A DNA stretch of 34,959 nt from Planctomycetaceae bacterium. GTDB lineage: Bacteria > Planctomycetota > Planctomycetia > Pirellulales > Pirellulaceae. Positions 34,213-34,959 of the stretch are shown here, one piece after another. The notes beneath the pieces are model-generated. The model was not told the DNA's origin and searched no databases. It saw only the letters and a list, made by a program, of their open reading frames with translations. Where the stretch lies: assembly GCA_024642205.1 (NCBI GenBank), contig JAHEBQ010000068.1:1-34959 (forward strand), written 5' to 3'. The position numbers and the translations under genes are program-made. Each line of letters starts with the position of its first letter. Position 1 is the stretch's first letter.

Positions 34213-34959
34213 TGGACTCGATTGTTGGGTGACTTGAATGAGTGCATTGCGCCGTCGGGAATCGCCAATTCAAACTCTGTCGTAAACGGCTCTCCTGGAC
34301 GGACCGAAATCCCGCGTTGCCGAAACAGCCGCTGGTTAAAAACATCTGAAATCTCGGTTCGAATGTCTGTACCTTGATTGAACGTTGCTTCTTCCTGACA
34401 AATCAGCGCCACGTCCAACAATTTTAACCTGACTCGACCAGCTTGCGAGAGGGAAACCCGATATGTCTGTCCCGGCTTCAGCGGATAACCGGAAACTTCA
34501 ATCGAGGTTTGTCCGATTCCGGTCAGTTTCAGCAGCTGTCGAAAGAACTGAAAAATTGACCATGCCGCCGCCAGGCAGATTGGAATCAACCAGGCCACCG
34601 CGAGCCACGGACGGTTTGAAAATGTATCAAGCTGATTTTTCGCCAGGTGTCGAGCGACCTGCGTCGACCATTCGGTCGTGCCAAATCCGAAAGCGGTTGC
34701 CACAATAATGACCAATACGGTAGCGATCGCGACCAGGACGACGCTGAAAACTGCGGACAAAGCGAGGCCCCAGATGTTGCGAGGCGAAGGAATCAGGCGA
34801 TACGGCTGGGTCTGTCCCACGTGCGGATAGAACTGGTCGCGCGGGACGGTGGGGAGGTCTTCTCGTTGACGCCGGACTTCGCTCAGTAGTTCCAGTTCAC
34901 TGGCGCGGGTCGCGATCGCACCCCGTCGTTCGGCAGAAACGCCGACATGCCATAACAAG
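34101..34959 (-). CDS. Membrane protein with arrestin-like C-terminal domain (5' end outside window)
   Basis: The visible 285 or so residues are the C-terminal part of a larger protein: the frame is open to the window edge, and I see no start. Two membrane helices are present (NIWGLALSAVFSVVLVAIAT and WLAVAWLIPICLAAAWSIF), then a beta-rich cytoplasmic or periplasmic domain of about 140 residues (SIEVSGYPLKPGQTYRVSLS, VRLKLLDVALICQEEATF, FTTEFELAIPDGAMHSF, VQWKIVVTGQAKSWPRLSRN). The latter reads like an arrestin/vacuolar sorting-type beta-sandwich. The middle and last genes of the set follow directly, so the three probably work together. Function unknown. Confidence 0.65.
   Translation of the reverse strand, partial: LLWHVGVSAERRGAIATRASELELLSEVRRQREDLPTVPRDQFYPHVGQTQPYRLIPSPRNIWGLALSAVFSVVLVAIATVLVIIVATAFGFGTTEWSTQVARHLAKNQLDTFSNRPWLAVAWLIPICLAAAWSIFQFFRQLLKLTGIGQTSIEVSGYPLKPGQTYRVSLSQAGRVRLKLLDVALICQEEATFNQGTDIRTEISDVFNQRLFRQRGISVRPGEPFTTEFELAIPDGAMHSFKSPNNRVQWKIVVTGQAKSWPRLSRNFTVSLYPPAQLETRPKTH

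Overview
The window looks like a chromosomal segment of a planctomycete, most likely from the Pirellulaceae group. The evidence is family content: a protein with the LEPR-XLL N-terminal sorting motif, a very large secreted ThuA / PVC-type dehydrogenase / haem-binding protein, a DUF1571 lipoprotein-like protein, an FHA protein joined to a degenerate planctomycete-type histidine kinase, and a Tat-exported Gfo/Idh/MocA oxidoreductase. Genes lie on both strands with sizeable gaps. I see no insertion sequence, phage, CRISPR array or rRNA.

Layout. 1-780: no convincing gene. 781-880: a selenocysteine tRNA (anticodon UCA, 8+5 bp acceptor/T stack, long variable arm). 937-2196: a DTW-domain protein (tRNA acp3U transferase family) with an unassigned C-terminal half. 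2197-3002: no intact gene, possibly a decayed one on the minus strand. 3003-3621: two tandem TatA/B-type translocase subunits. 3955-4992: FHA plus histidine-kinase-like protein whose ATPase boxes look lost. 5441-8183: secreted DUF1571 protein, a clear intrinsic terminator, then a CtpA-type S41 protease. 8200-9316 (minus): sulfotransferase followed by a small S4 RNA-binding protein. 9558-9995 (minus): SRPBCC protein, divergent from the Gfo/Idh oxidoreductase at 10171-11640, with a perfect palindrome between them.

11850-22982 is the most interesting part. It is a mostly collinear cluster of HMG-CoA reductase, a BtaA/DUF3419-type aminocarboxypropyl transferase, a dolichol/phytol-kinase-like membrane protein, (one antisense small membrane protein), a GNAT-like protein, an acyl-AMP ligase, a UbiA prenyltransferase and an ATP-dependent dikinase whose domain order is that of rifampin phosphotransferase rather than PEP synthase. 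Several junctions overlap (stop/start), so translational coupling is likely. Taken together they suggest an undescribed pathway that makes or salvages an isoprenoid alcohol, activates it and attaches it to a lipid or acyl acceptor. This is inference from families and order only.

23107-27477 (minus) is the 1456-residue ThuA/propeller/HEAT/cytochrome protein. 28303-29706 is the acidic LEPR-XLL surface protein. 30100-32121 is a multi-spanning membrane protein with an alpha/beta-hydrolase fold split around its membrane segments. 32216-32737 (minus) is a textbook FabA. 32991-34959 (minus) is a three-gene set: a membrane protein cut by the window edge, a related soluble protein, and a small P-loop ATPase.

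All assignments come from reading motifs by eye; no database search was run.
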